A model generated the notes under the pieces. That model was not told the DNA's origin and ran no database searches. It saw only the letters and a program-made list of their open reading frames with translations. DNA of 64,000 nt from Dryocola clanedunensis subsp. sulfonylureivorans (GTDB lineage: Bacteria > Pseudomonadota > Gammaproteobacteria > Enterobacterales > Enterobacteriaceae), in NCBI RefSeq assembly GCF_016756775.1, contig NZ_JAERMU010000010.1:62001-126000 (forward strand), written 5' to 3'. Shown piece after piece: positions 10,001 to 17,113 of the stretch. The position numbers were made by a program, and so were the translations under genes. Position 1 is the stretch's first letter; the number at the start of each line of letters is the position of its first letter.

Positions 10001-10324
10001 CAGGCGATGGCGCTTGCCCGTTCAGGTGAGGTCGTGGAGGCGGGGCAGCAGTTCCGCCACTTTCTCTCCTGGGCCGATGAGCACCGTAACGACCGGGTAG
10101 AGCCAGATTTCTTCGCCGTCTCCCTGCCCGATCTGGTGGCGCTGGATGCCGATCTCCAGGCAAAACATCAGCAGCACTGCCTGTTTGTCGCCGCTCTTGG
10201 GCATCTGGGATTAGGGCAGCTTACCGAGTTTGAAACAGTCCTTAAGACCTTGCTTACGCAAAACCCTGCTCATGATAAAGCCCACCTGCTGCGGCTTGCC
10301 GCGCAGCAGGCTGTCTTTGCATGA
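7052..10324 (+). CDS. yphG: DUF5107 and TPR-repeat protein, YphG-like
   Basis: Function unknown. The 1090-residue protein has two parts. Residues about 20-370 form a DUF5107-type domain, probably a beta-sandwich related to sugar mutarotases, with MFLENRVYQGSSG, SGGIEFNWPQHHRP, FLWWANPAV and KKQWTWGN. From about 450 to the end there are tetratricopeptide-like helix pairs (for example SAFDYYQRALELDPQDY and LAERYLQRAVELEPDNARF). There is no signal peptide or membrane segment, so it is likely cytoplasmic. The DUF5107 part matches E. coli YphG closely; the TPR part diverges. ATG 7052 follows GGAGAAGAGA. It is divergent from yphH and is followed by a sugar porter and an epimerase. A role in handling an incoming sugar or glycoside is inferred from these neighbours. 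Confidence 0.85.
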   Translation: MYGAVTVRQDTVTLPTWTLGAEDPNPMFLENRVYQGSSGAVYPYGVIDTLTGKREMRDYQAVWIENDFIRVMLLPELGGRIHRAYDKVMERDFVYYNEVVKPALVGLVGPWISGGIEFNWPQHHRPTTFMAVDVTFQQRENGAQTVWLGEVEPMRGLQVMTGFTLYPDKALIEITGKVFNGNATPRHFLWWANPAVKGGDDHQSVFPPDVTAVFDHGKRDVSAFPIAHGTYYKVDYSAGVDISRYKNIPVPTSYMADKSDYDFVGAYHHGEKGGLLHIADHHVSPGKKQWTWGNCDFGLAWDRNLTDSNGPYIELMTGVFTDNQPDFTWLAPYEEKVFVQNFLPYSQLGTLQNANTRAAVKLERHNGQLQLGVYAIAPLSQATLEMTAEGKTIWKTGLSLQPAQAWQDSIQDSWPQRLTLNLRDAQGNIILSYCEHVAAELPLPQPASVPAKPQDITNCDELYFIGQHLEQYLHASRSAFDYYQRALELDPQDYRCNVALGTLEFNRGNWTLAEKLADAALQRGHRLNKNPQNGDASMLRAGAKERQGDEQGAFDDYFKASWSGNCRDAAFYALARLAMRKGDADQALAFVSQSLKFNASNNLAMGLKALALHQTGASSQALAWISQQLEEYPLSYALHYARWAITQSPADKAELLRVTGQRGANASILAGWLVGMGAEAAAKAMLAALDSQEAMPLLWQAALAEGEARQPFLTLAQQRFAAKVRFPNTLDEMQMLQRLPQDGFAQYLLGCFWYSKRRYHEAVECWTFTAKQLPQFGPVQRVLGIHAWNKKHDAQLAERYLQRAVELEPDNARFLFELDYLQKLTARPTEQRLELLASRRDVVLKRDDLTAELLSLWNIHGQTEAAAQVLAERKFHPWEGGEGKITGQYLINLQRRALKCIADKQYAQAETLLNQALSYPENLGEGRLVGQSDNDIWYLLGWCATQRQHFERAQACFSRALEGGSTLEAGRYYNDQPVDYLFYQAMALARSGEVVEAGQQFRHFLSWADEHRNDRVEPDFFAVSLPDLVALDADLQAKHQQHCLFVAALGHLGLGQLTEFETVLKTLLTQNPAHDKAHLLRLAAQQAVFA

Positions 10325-10409
10325 GTCTGATATAACAAAAACGGCGGGTGGCAATCGCAAGATGCACGCCCGCTCCTCTGTATCTCTACAAGAATAATGA
10401 GGAACGACC

Positions 10410-11849
10410 ATGAATACTGTGCAGACAAAACTACACATGGGGTATGTCTGGACCATCTGTCTGGTGGCCGCCTGTGGCGGGCTGCTGTTTGGCTATGACT
10501 GGGTGGTGATCGGCGGCGCGAAACCGTTTTATGAGGCCTATTTTTCCATTACTGACCCGGCACAGTCCGGCTGGGCAATGAGCTCGGCGCTGGCGGGCTG
10601 CGTGTTTGGCGCGCTGATCTCCGGCTGGTGTGCGGATCGCTTCGGGCGCAAATTGCCGTTAATGCTCTCCGCCATCCTGTTCACCGCTTCGGCGTGGGGG
10701 ACGGCGCTGGCCACCAACTTTGACATGTTTATCGTCTATCGTATTGTCGGCGGCGTGGGGATTGGCCTTGCCTCGGCGCTAAGCCCTATGTACATCGCCG
10801 AAGTCAGCCCTGCGGCTAAACGCGGTAAGTTCGTTGCTATTAACCAGCTGACCATCGTGATTGGCGTGCTGGCCGCTCAGCTCATCAACCTGATGATCGC
10901 CGAGCCGGTGGCCGCGTCGGCAACCATGCAGCAGATCACCCAAACCTGGAACGGCCAGGTGGGCTGGCGCTGGATGTTTGGGGCCGAGCTGGTGCCCGCC
11001 CTGGCCTTTCTGGTGCTGATGTTTTTTGTCCCGGAATCGCCTCGCTGGCTGGCCCGCGCGGGTAAAAACGAACGTGCGCACCAGATGCTCAAACGCATCG
11101 GCAACCAGAGCTACGCGGATGAGACGCTAAAAGAGATTCAGCAAACGCTCAGCCAGGACAACCAGAAAGTTTCCTGGTCTGCGCTCTGGCAGCCGCAGGT
11201 TAAACCTATCATCATCATCGGCATGGTGCTGGCGGTTTTCCAGCAGTGGTGCGGGATTAACGTCATCTTTAACTATGCGCAGGAGATTTTTGCCTCCGCC
11301 GGTTTCGACATCAACAGCACCCTGAAATCCATTGTGGCAACGGGCCTGATCAACCTGATCTTTACCATTATCGCGCTGCCGCTGGTGGACAAAATCGGCC
11401 GTCGGAAGCTGATGCTGTTTGGCGCTGCGGGCCTGACAATTATCTATGCGCTGATAGGGGCGGCTTATGGTCTGGGCATCATGGGCCTGCCGGTATTAAT
11501 CCTCGTGCTGGCGGCGATTGCCATCTACGCGCTGACGCTGGCCCCGGTCACCTGGGTTCTGCTGTCTGAGATCTTCCCTAACCGCGTGCGCGGTCTGGCA
11601 ATGTCTTTGGGGACGCTGGCGCTGTGGGTTGCCTGCTTCCTGCTGACCTATACCTTCCCGTTACTGAACGCCGGCCTGGGCGCGGCGGGGAGCTTCCTGC
11701 TGTACGGCGTGATTTGTGCGGCTGGTTTTGTCTACGTCCGCCGCTATGTGCCGGAAACCAAAGGTGTAAGTCTGGAGGCGCTGGAAGCCCGTATGGCGAA
11801 ACAACACGGTGATGCGGCTGAAGCCCGTGCTCATCGAGCGGCGCACTGA
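10410..11849 (+). CDS. MFS sugar porter (XylE/GalP-like proton symporter)
   Basis: Inner-membrane sugar:proton symporter of the major facilitator superfamily, 479 residues with about 12 membrane segments. Sugar-porter signatures are clear: GGLLFGYDWVVIGG at the N-terminus, ADRFGRKLP in loop 2-3, PESPRWLARAG after helix 6, QQWCGINVIFNYA in helix 7, DKIGRRKLML in loop 8-9, and PETKG after helix 12. The substrate is unknown. It lies 85 bases after yphG and its stop codon overlaps the next gene's ATG (TGATG), so it belongs to that operon. E. coli has an ABC transporter (YphDEF) in the equivalent cluster. The start at 10410 has GAGGA upstream. Confidence 0.9.
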   Translation: MNTVQTKLHMGYVWTICLVAACGGLLFGYDWVVIGGAKPFYEAYFSITDPAQSGWAMSSALAGCVFGALISGWCADRFGRKLPLMLSAILFTASAWGTALATNFDMFIVYRIVGGVGIGLASALSPMYIAEVSPAAKRGKFVAINQLTIVIGVLAAQLINLMIAEPVAASATMQQITQTWNGQVGWRWMFGAELVPALAFLVLMFFVPESPRWLARAGKNERAHQMLKRIGNQSYADETLKEIQQTLSQDNQKVSWSALWQPQVKPIIIIGMVLAVFQQWCGINVIFNYAQEIFASAGFDINSTLKSIVATGLINLIFTIIALPLVDKIGRRKLMLFGAAGLTIIYALIGAAYGLGIMGLPVLILVLAAIAIYALTLAPVTWVLLSEIFPNRVRGLAMSLGTLALWVACFLLTYTFPLLNAGLGAAGSFLLYGVICAAGFVYVRRYVPETKGVSLEALEARMAKQHGDAAEARAHRAAH

Positions 11850-12670
11850 TGGACAGGCTGCTGCTTGAAAATGACTTTCTGCGTTTAGCCGTCGCCCCTC
11901 AGGGGGCGGCGATCCTCAGCCTTGAGTCGCTGGAACATCAGCAGCCTGTTCTTCACCCCGGCGAAAAGGCGATGTTCCCGATGCTGCCGCTGGCCAACCG
12001 CGTGGCTGAAAATCGTTTTCCGCTGCATGATGACATCGTTGAACTGCCAAAAAGCCCGGTAGATGAGCGCTTCTTTTTGCATGGCGACGGCTGGACGCGG
12101 CGCTGGCAGGTTGCAAGTGATGGCAGTCACCAGCTCGTGTTGACGCTGCGCAGCAGGCACGATTGCGGGTTTGATTATCAGGCCCGGCTGAGTTACCGGC
12201 TGGAGGGGAGGCGGTTTTTCGCTGAGCTGGAACTGACGCACGTGGGCGTACAGCCCATGGTTTACGGCCTGGGAATGCATCCGTTTTTCCATCTCACGCC
12301 CGAAACCCGCATCCAGTTTGGCGCGACGGGATTCTGGCCGGAAGGAGAGCTGCATTTGCCGCAAGCCTGGCAAGGCGTGCTGACCCCGCAGACTGATTTC
12401 ACCGAGCCGAAAGTCCCGGAAAATCAATGGCTGAACGTAGGCTACTCCGGCTGGAGCGGAAAAGCGCTGATCGACAGCGGCACTATGCAAGTTCAGCTCA
12501 GCAGCGGCTCGCCGTATCTCATGGTCTTTCGCATGGCCGACGAACCCTTTATCTGCCTTGAGCCACAAAGCCATCCCGTTAACGCCCACAATATGCCGGG
12601 CCAGCCGGGGTTGGTATTATTAGGTGAGGGTGAAACGACGCGTCTGGCAATGGACATTACGGTTTCGTAG
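11849..12670 (+). CDS. yphB: Aldose 1-epimerase (mutarotase) family protein, YphB-like
   Basis: Probable cytoplasmic enzyme interconverting sugar anomers, or a related sugar-binding protein. The 273-residue protein has the galactose-mutarotase fold signatures FPMLPLANRV (about 43-52), HGDGWTRRW (about 79), GLGMHPFFHL (the family histidine, about 148) and CLEPQSHPVNAHNM (the family glutamate, about 234). E. coli YphB shares LHGDGW, HPYF and FFCLEPMSHAPD, which supports the name, though the overall identity looks moderate. Its ATG overlaps the stop of the MFS porter by one base, a sign of translational coupling. Its position suggests it prepares the imported sugar for later steps. Confidence 0.8.
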   Translation: MDRLLLENDFLRLAVAPQGAAILSLESLEHQQPVLHPGEKAMFPMLPLANRVAENRFPLHDDIVELPKSPVDERFFLHGDGWTRRWQVASDGSHQLVLTLRSRHDCGFDYQARLSYRLEGRRFFAELELTHVGVQPMVYGLGMHPFFHLTPETRIQFGATGFWPEGELHLPQAWQGVLTPQTDFTEPKVPENQWLNVGYSGWSGKALIDSGTMQVQLSSGSPYLMVFRMADEPFICLEPQSHPVNAHNMPGQPGLVLLGEGETTRLAMDITVS

Positions 12671-12677
12671 TTTCGTC

Positions 12678-12737
12678 GGTCGGATAAGCGAAGCGCCATC
12701 CGATGTTCCCTGTAACTATCGCTGGCGCTTACCCGAC
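12678..12737. repeat. REP-type palindrome after yphB
   Basis: GGTCGGATAAGCG...CGCCATCCGA (12678-12703), followed by a degenerate inverted copy (CTGGCGCTTACCCGAC) ending at 12736. Same family as the repeats after glyA, hcaT and pepB. Confidence 0.65.
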
Positions 12738-12841
12738 AAAAAAGAAAACCCTTTTAATTTAAGGTGTTATTGTTCTGTTAATGATTACTTGCAAGCCTTC
12801 CTGCTCTCCCCCACACTAGCGCCACGAAAACGGGAGGGATC

Positions 12842-13975
12842 ATGAGTTTGCATTCAACGCGCTGGCTGGCGCTCGGTTACTTTACCTACTTCTTTAGCTA
12901 CGGTGTTTTTCTGCCATTCTGGAGCGTCTGGCTGGCCGGGATAGGGCTTCCGCCCGAAACGATAGGTCTGCTGTTAGGCGCCGGATTAATCGCCCGTTTT
13001 CTTGGTAGTTTATTGTTAGCCCCCCGCGTTACCGACCCCTCCCGACTCGTTTTTGCTTTACGCCTCCTCGCGCTTCTCACCTTACTTTTTGCCGTTGCCT
13101 TCTGGTTCGGCCAAACGGCCACGTGGCTGCTGGTAGTGATGGTTGGTTTTAACCTCTTTTTCTCACCGCTGGTGCCGCTTACTGACGCGCTGGCAGGTAC
13201 CTGGCAGAAGCAAATCACCATGGATTACGGGCGGGTGCGCCTGTGGGGCTCGCTGGCCTTCGTGATTGGCTCGGCGATGACCGGCAAGCTGGTCAGCATG
13301 TTCAGCTATCAGGCGATTCTGGTGCTGCTGAGTATTGGCGTGGCGTCGATGCTGATTGGTATGATGCTGCGGCCTTCCGTAATGCCGCAGGGTGAGGCGA
13401 GGCACAAAGAGGCGGCGGGCTGGCAGGCGTGGAAGAAGCTGGTGCTCAGCTCATGGCGTTTTCTGGCCTGCGTCTCGCTGCTGCAGGGCGCGCACGCGGC
13501 CTACTATGGTTTCAGCGCCATTTACTGGCAGGGCGCAGGGTATTCCGCTTCAACCGTGGGCTATCTGTGGTCGCTGGGCGTGGTGGCGGAGATCGTTATC
13601 TTTGCGCTGAGTAATAAGCTGTTCCGCCGCTGGAGCGCACGCGACCTGCTGCTGCTGTCGTGCGTGGCGGGCATTATCCGCTGGAGCTTGATGGGCTGGA
13701 CGACAGAGCTGCCGTGGCTGCTGGTGGCGCAGATCCTCCACTGCGGCAGCTTCACCGTCTGCCACCTTGCCGCCATGCGTTATATCTCGGCGCGGCAGGG
13801 CAACGAGGTGATTCGTTTGCAGGCGGTCTATTCCGCGGTGGCGATGGGCGGCGGCATCGCCGTGATGACGATGTTCTCCGGCTTCCTGTACCAGCATATG
13901 CACGGCGGGGTGTTCTGGATAATGGCGGTAGTGGCGCTGCCCGCGCTGGTGCTGCGACCTAAAGTTCAGGTATAG
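12842..13975 (+). CDS. hcaT: MFS transporter, 3-phenylpropionate permease (HcaT)
   Basis: In E. coli HcaT imports 3-phenylpropionate and cinnamate. The 377-residue product closely matches it (379 residues) along its whole length: STRWLALGYFTYFFSYG at the start, FNLFFSPLVPLTDALA, QGAHAAYYGFSAIYWQ and HLAAMRYISARQGNEVIRL. It has about 12 membrane segments. ATG 12842 has GGGAGGG four bases upstream. The hcaREFCBD genes that degrade these acids in E. coli lie beside hcaT there, but here hcaT is flanked directly by yphB and csiE. Without them the true substrate in this organism is uncertain. Confidence 0.88.
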   Translation: MSLHSTRWLALGYFTYFFSYGVFLPFWSVWLAGIGLPPETIGLLLGAGLIARFLGSLLLAPRVTDPSRLVFALRLLALLTLLFAVAFWFGQTATWLLVVMVGFNLFFSPLVPLTDALAGTWQKQITMDYGRVRLWGSLAFVIGSAMTGKLVSMFSYQAILVLLSIGVASMLIGMMLRPSVMPQGEARHKEAAGWQAWKKLVLSSWRFLACVSLLQGAHAAYYGFSAIYWQGAGYSASTVGYLWSLGVVAEIVIFALSNKLFRRWSARDLLLLSCVAGIIRWSLMGWTTELPWLLVAQILHCGSFTVCHLAAMRYISARQGNEVIRLQAVYSAVAMGGGIAVMTMFSGFLYQHMHGGVFWIMAVVALPALVLRPKVQV

Positions 13976-13980
13976 GTTTC

Positions 13981-14011
13981 GTAGGTCGGAAAAGCGCAAG
14001 CGCCATCCGAC
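13981..14011. repeat. REP-type palindrome between hcaT and csiE
   Basis: GTAGGTCGGA...TCCGAC palindrome with core AAAAGCGCAAGCGCCA, between two convergent genes. It may also help end transcription. Confidence 0.65.
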
Positions 14012-14013
14012 GT

Positions 14014-15294
14014 TTAACCTTCCAGGATCTCACGAATACGCTGCTGCATATGTTCCCCAAGCGGCAGCGTGGCGTGCAGCAGCGGCGGGGAGTAAAGCGG
14101 CAGGCTGGTGGAGTAGGGCGTGATCACCAGCACCACTTCTTTCGGCGCGCCCTCTTTCTGAAAGCCGTGTACCGTCAGGTGTTTTATATTCAGCGGCAAA
14201 AGGGTCAGCTCACGGAGCTGCTGCTCAATCTGCTGCTCCAGCTCGAGATTGTTCCCCGTCAGCAGCAGCACCTGTTTCTCCTGTAAATCGTTCTCCTGCA
14301 TCAGCCACGCGCCAAAAATCACCGCCACCAGACCCATCTCTTCATCGGAAAATCGCACGCCGTAGTCAGTTTCAAACTGGCTGAATGCTTCACGGGTGGT
14401 GCGCATCAGTTTAGGATACAGACGGGTTATCTCTTCCGGCAGGCTGTTGTCGATGCCGATGGCAAACAGGCTGCGGTCCAGCGCCTGGGCCAGGTGAATA
14501 TAAAGCTGATCGCTCAGCCCCTGCTCATCGCTGAACGACATGCCTGCCAGATCGCGAAAGCGGCCGATGGTCCGGGAAATCGAGGTGCGCAGGCGCACAT
14601 CCTGCTCATGGTCGTCGCGGATAGGGTCCGGCATGCGCAGCATCTGGAAAAGCAGCGCCAGAAACAGCTGTTCGTCTTCATGCGCGGGCAGGCGAACGCG
14701 GCGTGTCCAGTGGCGGGCGATATCCTGGGCTGCGAGGAATTCCGGGCGTGCCCGAGTCCACTCCCTTTGCCGATCGTTAAACTCGGGCGTTACGCCAAGC
14801 TGATGCTGATGCAGGCAATACTGCAAATAGAGGCTCAGAAACTGCATGTCACGGCTGTCGAACTGACGCTGGAGGCGTCGGGCGCACAGGCTGACCAGCG
14901 CCTGGAGATTGGTTTCGTCGTACAGGGCTTTGGCTATCCCCTGGCGTCTTAGCTGCTCTTTCAGCGTCGGGGCAAAATGCTGCTGAACAAAATGCGGGCA
15001 CAGCCGCAGGCCCCGGCGAAGCCAGTGAAGTAAACAGAGGCGGCGGTCGAGTGCGGTGCCTTCAATCCGGTAGCTGCCATCGGGCTCAGTGATCATAGCG
15101 AGACGGTGATAACGCTGGATTTCATCACCCGTGTCGGCTATATCTTGCAGGGCTTTGTGACTGTCCACCCCGTTAATCCTGCCCAGGATCTCCGGTGTGA
15201 CCGTGAGGCCAGGCAGGTAGAGCATTAAGAGCAGGTGGCAGCGGCGCTGCGGACTGGAGAGCACAGATGGTGGTGGGGAGAGCAATGTCATCAT
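14014..15294 (-). CDS. csiE: Stationary-phase inducible protein CsiE
   Basis: The 426-residue protein has the same length as E. coli CsiE and matches it in most blocks: CLLHWLRRGLRLCPHF, ALVSLCARRLQRQFDSRD, DQLYIHLAQALDRSLFAIGIDNSLPEE and FGAWLMQENDLQEKQVLLLTGN. The middle resembles a PRD (PTS regulation domain) of the kind found in antiterminators, with a helix-turn-helix-like N-terminus; the actual molecular role is unknown. E. coli csiE depends on sigma S and CRP; I did not find a convincing CRP box in the 125 bases upstream. Two adjacent ATGs (15294 and 15291) could each start it. Confidence 0.9.
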   Translation of the reverse strand: MMTLLSPPPSVLSSPQRRCHLLLMLYLPGLTVTPEILGRINGVDSHKALQDIADTGDEIQRYHRLAMITEPDGSYRIEGTALDRRLCLLHWLRRGLRLCPHFVQQHFAPTLKEQLRRQGIAKALYDETNLQALVSLCARRLQRQFDSRDMQFLSLYLQYCLHQHQLGVTPEFNDRQREWTRARPEFLAAQDIARHWTRRVRLPAHEDEQLFLALLFQMLRMPDPIRDDHEQDVRLRTSISRTIGRFRDLAGMSFSDEQGLSDQLYIHLAQALDRSLFAIGIDNSLPEEITRLYPKLMRTTREAFSQFETDYGVRFSDEEMGLVAVIFGAWLMQENDLQEKQVLLLTGNNLELEQQIEQQLRELTLLPLNIKHLTVHGFQKEGAPKEVVLVITPYSTSLPLYSPPLLHATLPLGEHMQQRIREILEG

Positions 15295-15419
15295 CCGTCA
15301 GGTCCAGTTAAATTGAGTATTGCTAAGGATAGCTAAAGCTTTTGCAGGAGATCGTAGCGGCAGGGGTTTTTAATTACGGAATCTTGACTGGCTCACAGAA
15401 TTTTTGATCTAAGGGTTAT

Positions 15420-16067
15420 ATGCACGTGAAAACGGGTTGGACGAAAGGGACTATCATACTGGCTTCGGCGCTCCTGGCGCCCGCTGCGCTGGCACACCCG
15501 CACAGTTTCATTTCGCTGGCCTCTACCGTGATGGCGGATAAGGGCCAGATGACCGGCCTTAAAATGGTCTGGACGATGGATGAAATCACTTCAGCGGATC
15601 TACTGTATGACGCAGGGGACGCGAAGCCGGACTCCCCCGTGTGGAAGAAGCTTGCCGCAGAAGTGATGGCCAACGTGCTGGGCCAGCACTACTTCACCGA
15701 GTTCTGGCACAACGGCGAAAAGGTGAAATTCAACAATCTCCCTACGGAATATAGCCTGAAAGATGTCGACCATCAGGCCGTGCTGACTTTCGTGCTGCCG
15801 CTGGCGCACCCGCAGCCTTTAAAAGGGCAGACTTATACCTTTTCTACCTTCGATCCGACCTACTTTGTCGATATGAGCTACGACAAACCAACGGATGCCC
15901 GCCTGAGTGATGAGTTAACTGCGGGCTGTCATATTGCCGTCAAAACGCCGCAGCCTACTCAGGATATGCAGGCGTTTGCGCTGTCGCTGGATAAGGCCGA
16001 TGCACCGCCGGAAGATATGGAACTGGGTAAACAGTTTGCCCAGCAGGTGACCGTCCAGTGTCAGTAA
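15420..16067 (+). CDS. DUF1007 periplasmic protein, ZevA-like metal transporter component
   Basis: A 215-residue secreted protein. A signal peptide runs to about residue 26 (ILASALLAPAALA), and the mature N-terminus begins HPHSFI, where the histidines could bind metal. The family is DUF1007 (COG3683), the partner of NicO-type permeases and homologous to Haemophilus ZevA, which acts in zinc uptake. The stop overlaps the start of the next gene, the permease. ATG 15420 has AAGGG upstream. No metal-regulator box (Zur, Fur or NikR type) was evident upstream. Zinc is the likeliest metal from the Haemophilus precedent; nickel or cobalt cannot be excluded. Confidence 0.8.
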   Translation: MHVKTGWTKGTIILASALLAPAALAHPHSFISLASTVMADKGQMTGLKMVWTMDEITSADLLYDAGDAKPDSPVWKKLAAEVMANVLGQHYFTEFWHNGEKVKFNNLPTEYSLKDVDHQAVLTFVLPLAHPQPLKGQTYTFSTFDPTYFVDMSYDKPTDARLSDELTAGCHIAVKTPQPTQDMQAFALSLDKADAPPEDMELGKQFAQQVTVQCQ

Positions 16068-17038
16068 TCTCTTCATCGAAACCCGCTCCTCGCCGCTGGC
16101 TGCATTTGTGGCCGCTGGCGCTCTTTGCGCTGCTGACCACGGCGGCGTTATATCTGCTCTGGCATTACTGGCCGCAGATTTTGCTCAACAGCGCCGCGTG
16201 GCAGAAAACCATCAACCAGCAGTTAAGTAGCCTGCTGCGTCAGGTGGCGGAGAACCCGACGCGGGCGGGCTGGTCTTTGCTTTCGTTCAGCTTTATCTAC
16301 GGCGTGCTTCACGCGCTTGGGCCGGGGCATGGCAAAGTTGTGATAACCACCTGGCTTGCCACGCATCCTTCACGGCTTAAAAGCAGTCTCAAACTTACCT
16401 TCGCCGCCTCGCTTTTACAGGGGCTGGTGGCAATAGCTCTGGTCGTGGTGGTGTTGGTTATTTTACAGCTACCTTCCCGGCAGTTGCATATGAGCAGCTT
16501 CTGGCTGGAGAAGGGAAGCTATCTGCTGGTGGGCGTGCTGGGGCTGATGCTGGCTCTGCGGGCGTTGAAAAAATTACGTTCGGTTCTGCGCAGGCCTAAA
16601 TTTACTGCTTTTACGCCGCATCATGTTCATGACGCAAAGTGCGGCTGCGGGCATCAGCACCTACCAACGGAAAAACAGCTGGCCGCCGGGGAGGACTGGC
16701 GGGCGCGCCTGATGATCGTGCTTTCTATGGGGATGCGGCCATGTTCCGGGGCGATTATGGTGCTGTTGTTCAGCAAGGTGATCGGCGTGTTTAACTGGGG
16801 GATGCTGTCTGCTCTGGCGATGGCGGCGGGCACCTCGATAACCATCTCTGCTCTTGCGCTGCTGGTACACAGCTTCCGCACTTTCGCCGTCAAGGTCAGC
16901 GGTAATTCCGCACCTGTATTATGGCGACAGGTTGGCTGGGCAACGCTTGCCTTAGCAGGAAGTTTGATTCTGATTGTAGCGGCGGTGGTGATGTGGTTGA
17001 GTGCTCAACCTGCGGTGCGGGGGATAAGGCCTTTCTGA
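16058..17038 (+). CDS. NicO-family nickel/cobalt/zinc permease, ZevB-like
   Basis: Inner-membrane metal transporter of 326 residues with about seven hydrophobic segments. The family motif is HALGPGHGKVVITTW (near residue 85). A cytoplasmic loop between membrane segments is rich in histidine and cysteine (TPHHVHDAKCGCGHQH, about 187-202) and probably binds metal. A second metal-site region reads LSMGMRPCSGAIMVL. GTG 16058 is chosen as start; it overlaps the DUF1007 gene by 10 bases, so the pair is translationally coupled. Homologues include Haemophilus ZevB (zinc) and RcnA-like exporters (nickel and cobalt). The presence of the periplasmic partner favours uptake. Confidence 0.82.
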   Translation: MSVISSSKPAPRRWLHLWPLALFALLTTAALYLLWHYWPQILLNSAAWQKTINQQLSSLLRQVAENPTRAGWSLLSFSFIYGVLHALGPGHGKVVITTWLATHPSRLKSSLKLTFAASLLQGLVAIALVVVVLVILQLPSRQLHMSSFWLEKGSYLLVGVLGLMLALRALKKLRSVLRRPKFTAFTPHHVHDAKCGCGHQHLPTEKQLAAGEDWRARLMIVLSMGMRPCSGAIMVLLFSKVIGVFNWGMLSALAMAAGTSITISALALLVHSFRTFAVKVSGNSAPVLWRQVGWATLALAGSLILIVAAVVMWLSAQPAVRGIRPF

Positions 17039-17049
17039 TGCTTTGGGGG

Positions 17050-17072
17050 AGGGCGGAGTGCTTCCCCGCCCT
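17050..17072. terminator. Hairpin between ZevB-like gene and suhB
   Basis: A 7-bp stem AGGGCGG/CCGCCCT (17050-17056 with 17066-17072) between convergent genes. There is no clear T-run, so the assignment is weak. Confidence 0.3.
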
Positions 17073-17113
17073 GAAACAGCCGAAGCCATCCCGGGCGGGA
17101 AAGCTAACTGAGA

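Noticed and set aside
10325-10409. Terminator between yphG and the MFS porter
   Set aside because: The GCGGG/CCCGC repeat is bulged with a long loop and no T-run; more likely a processing hairpin within one operon.
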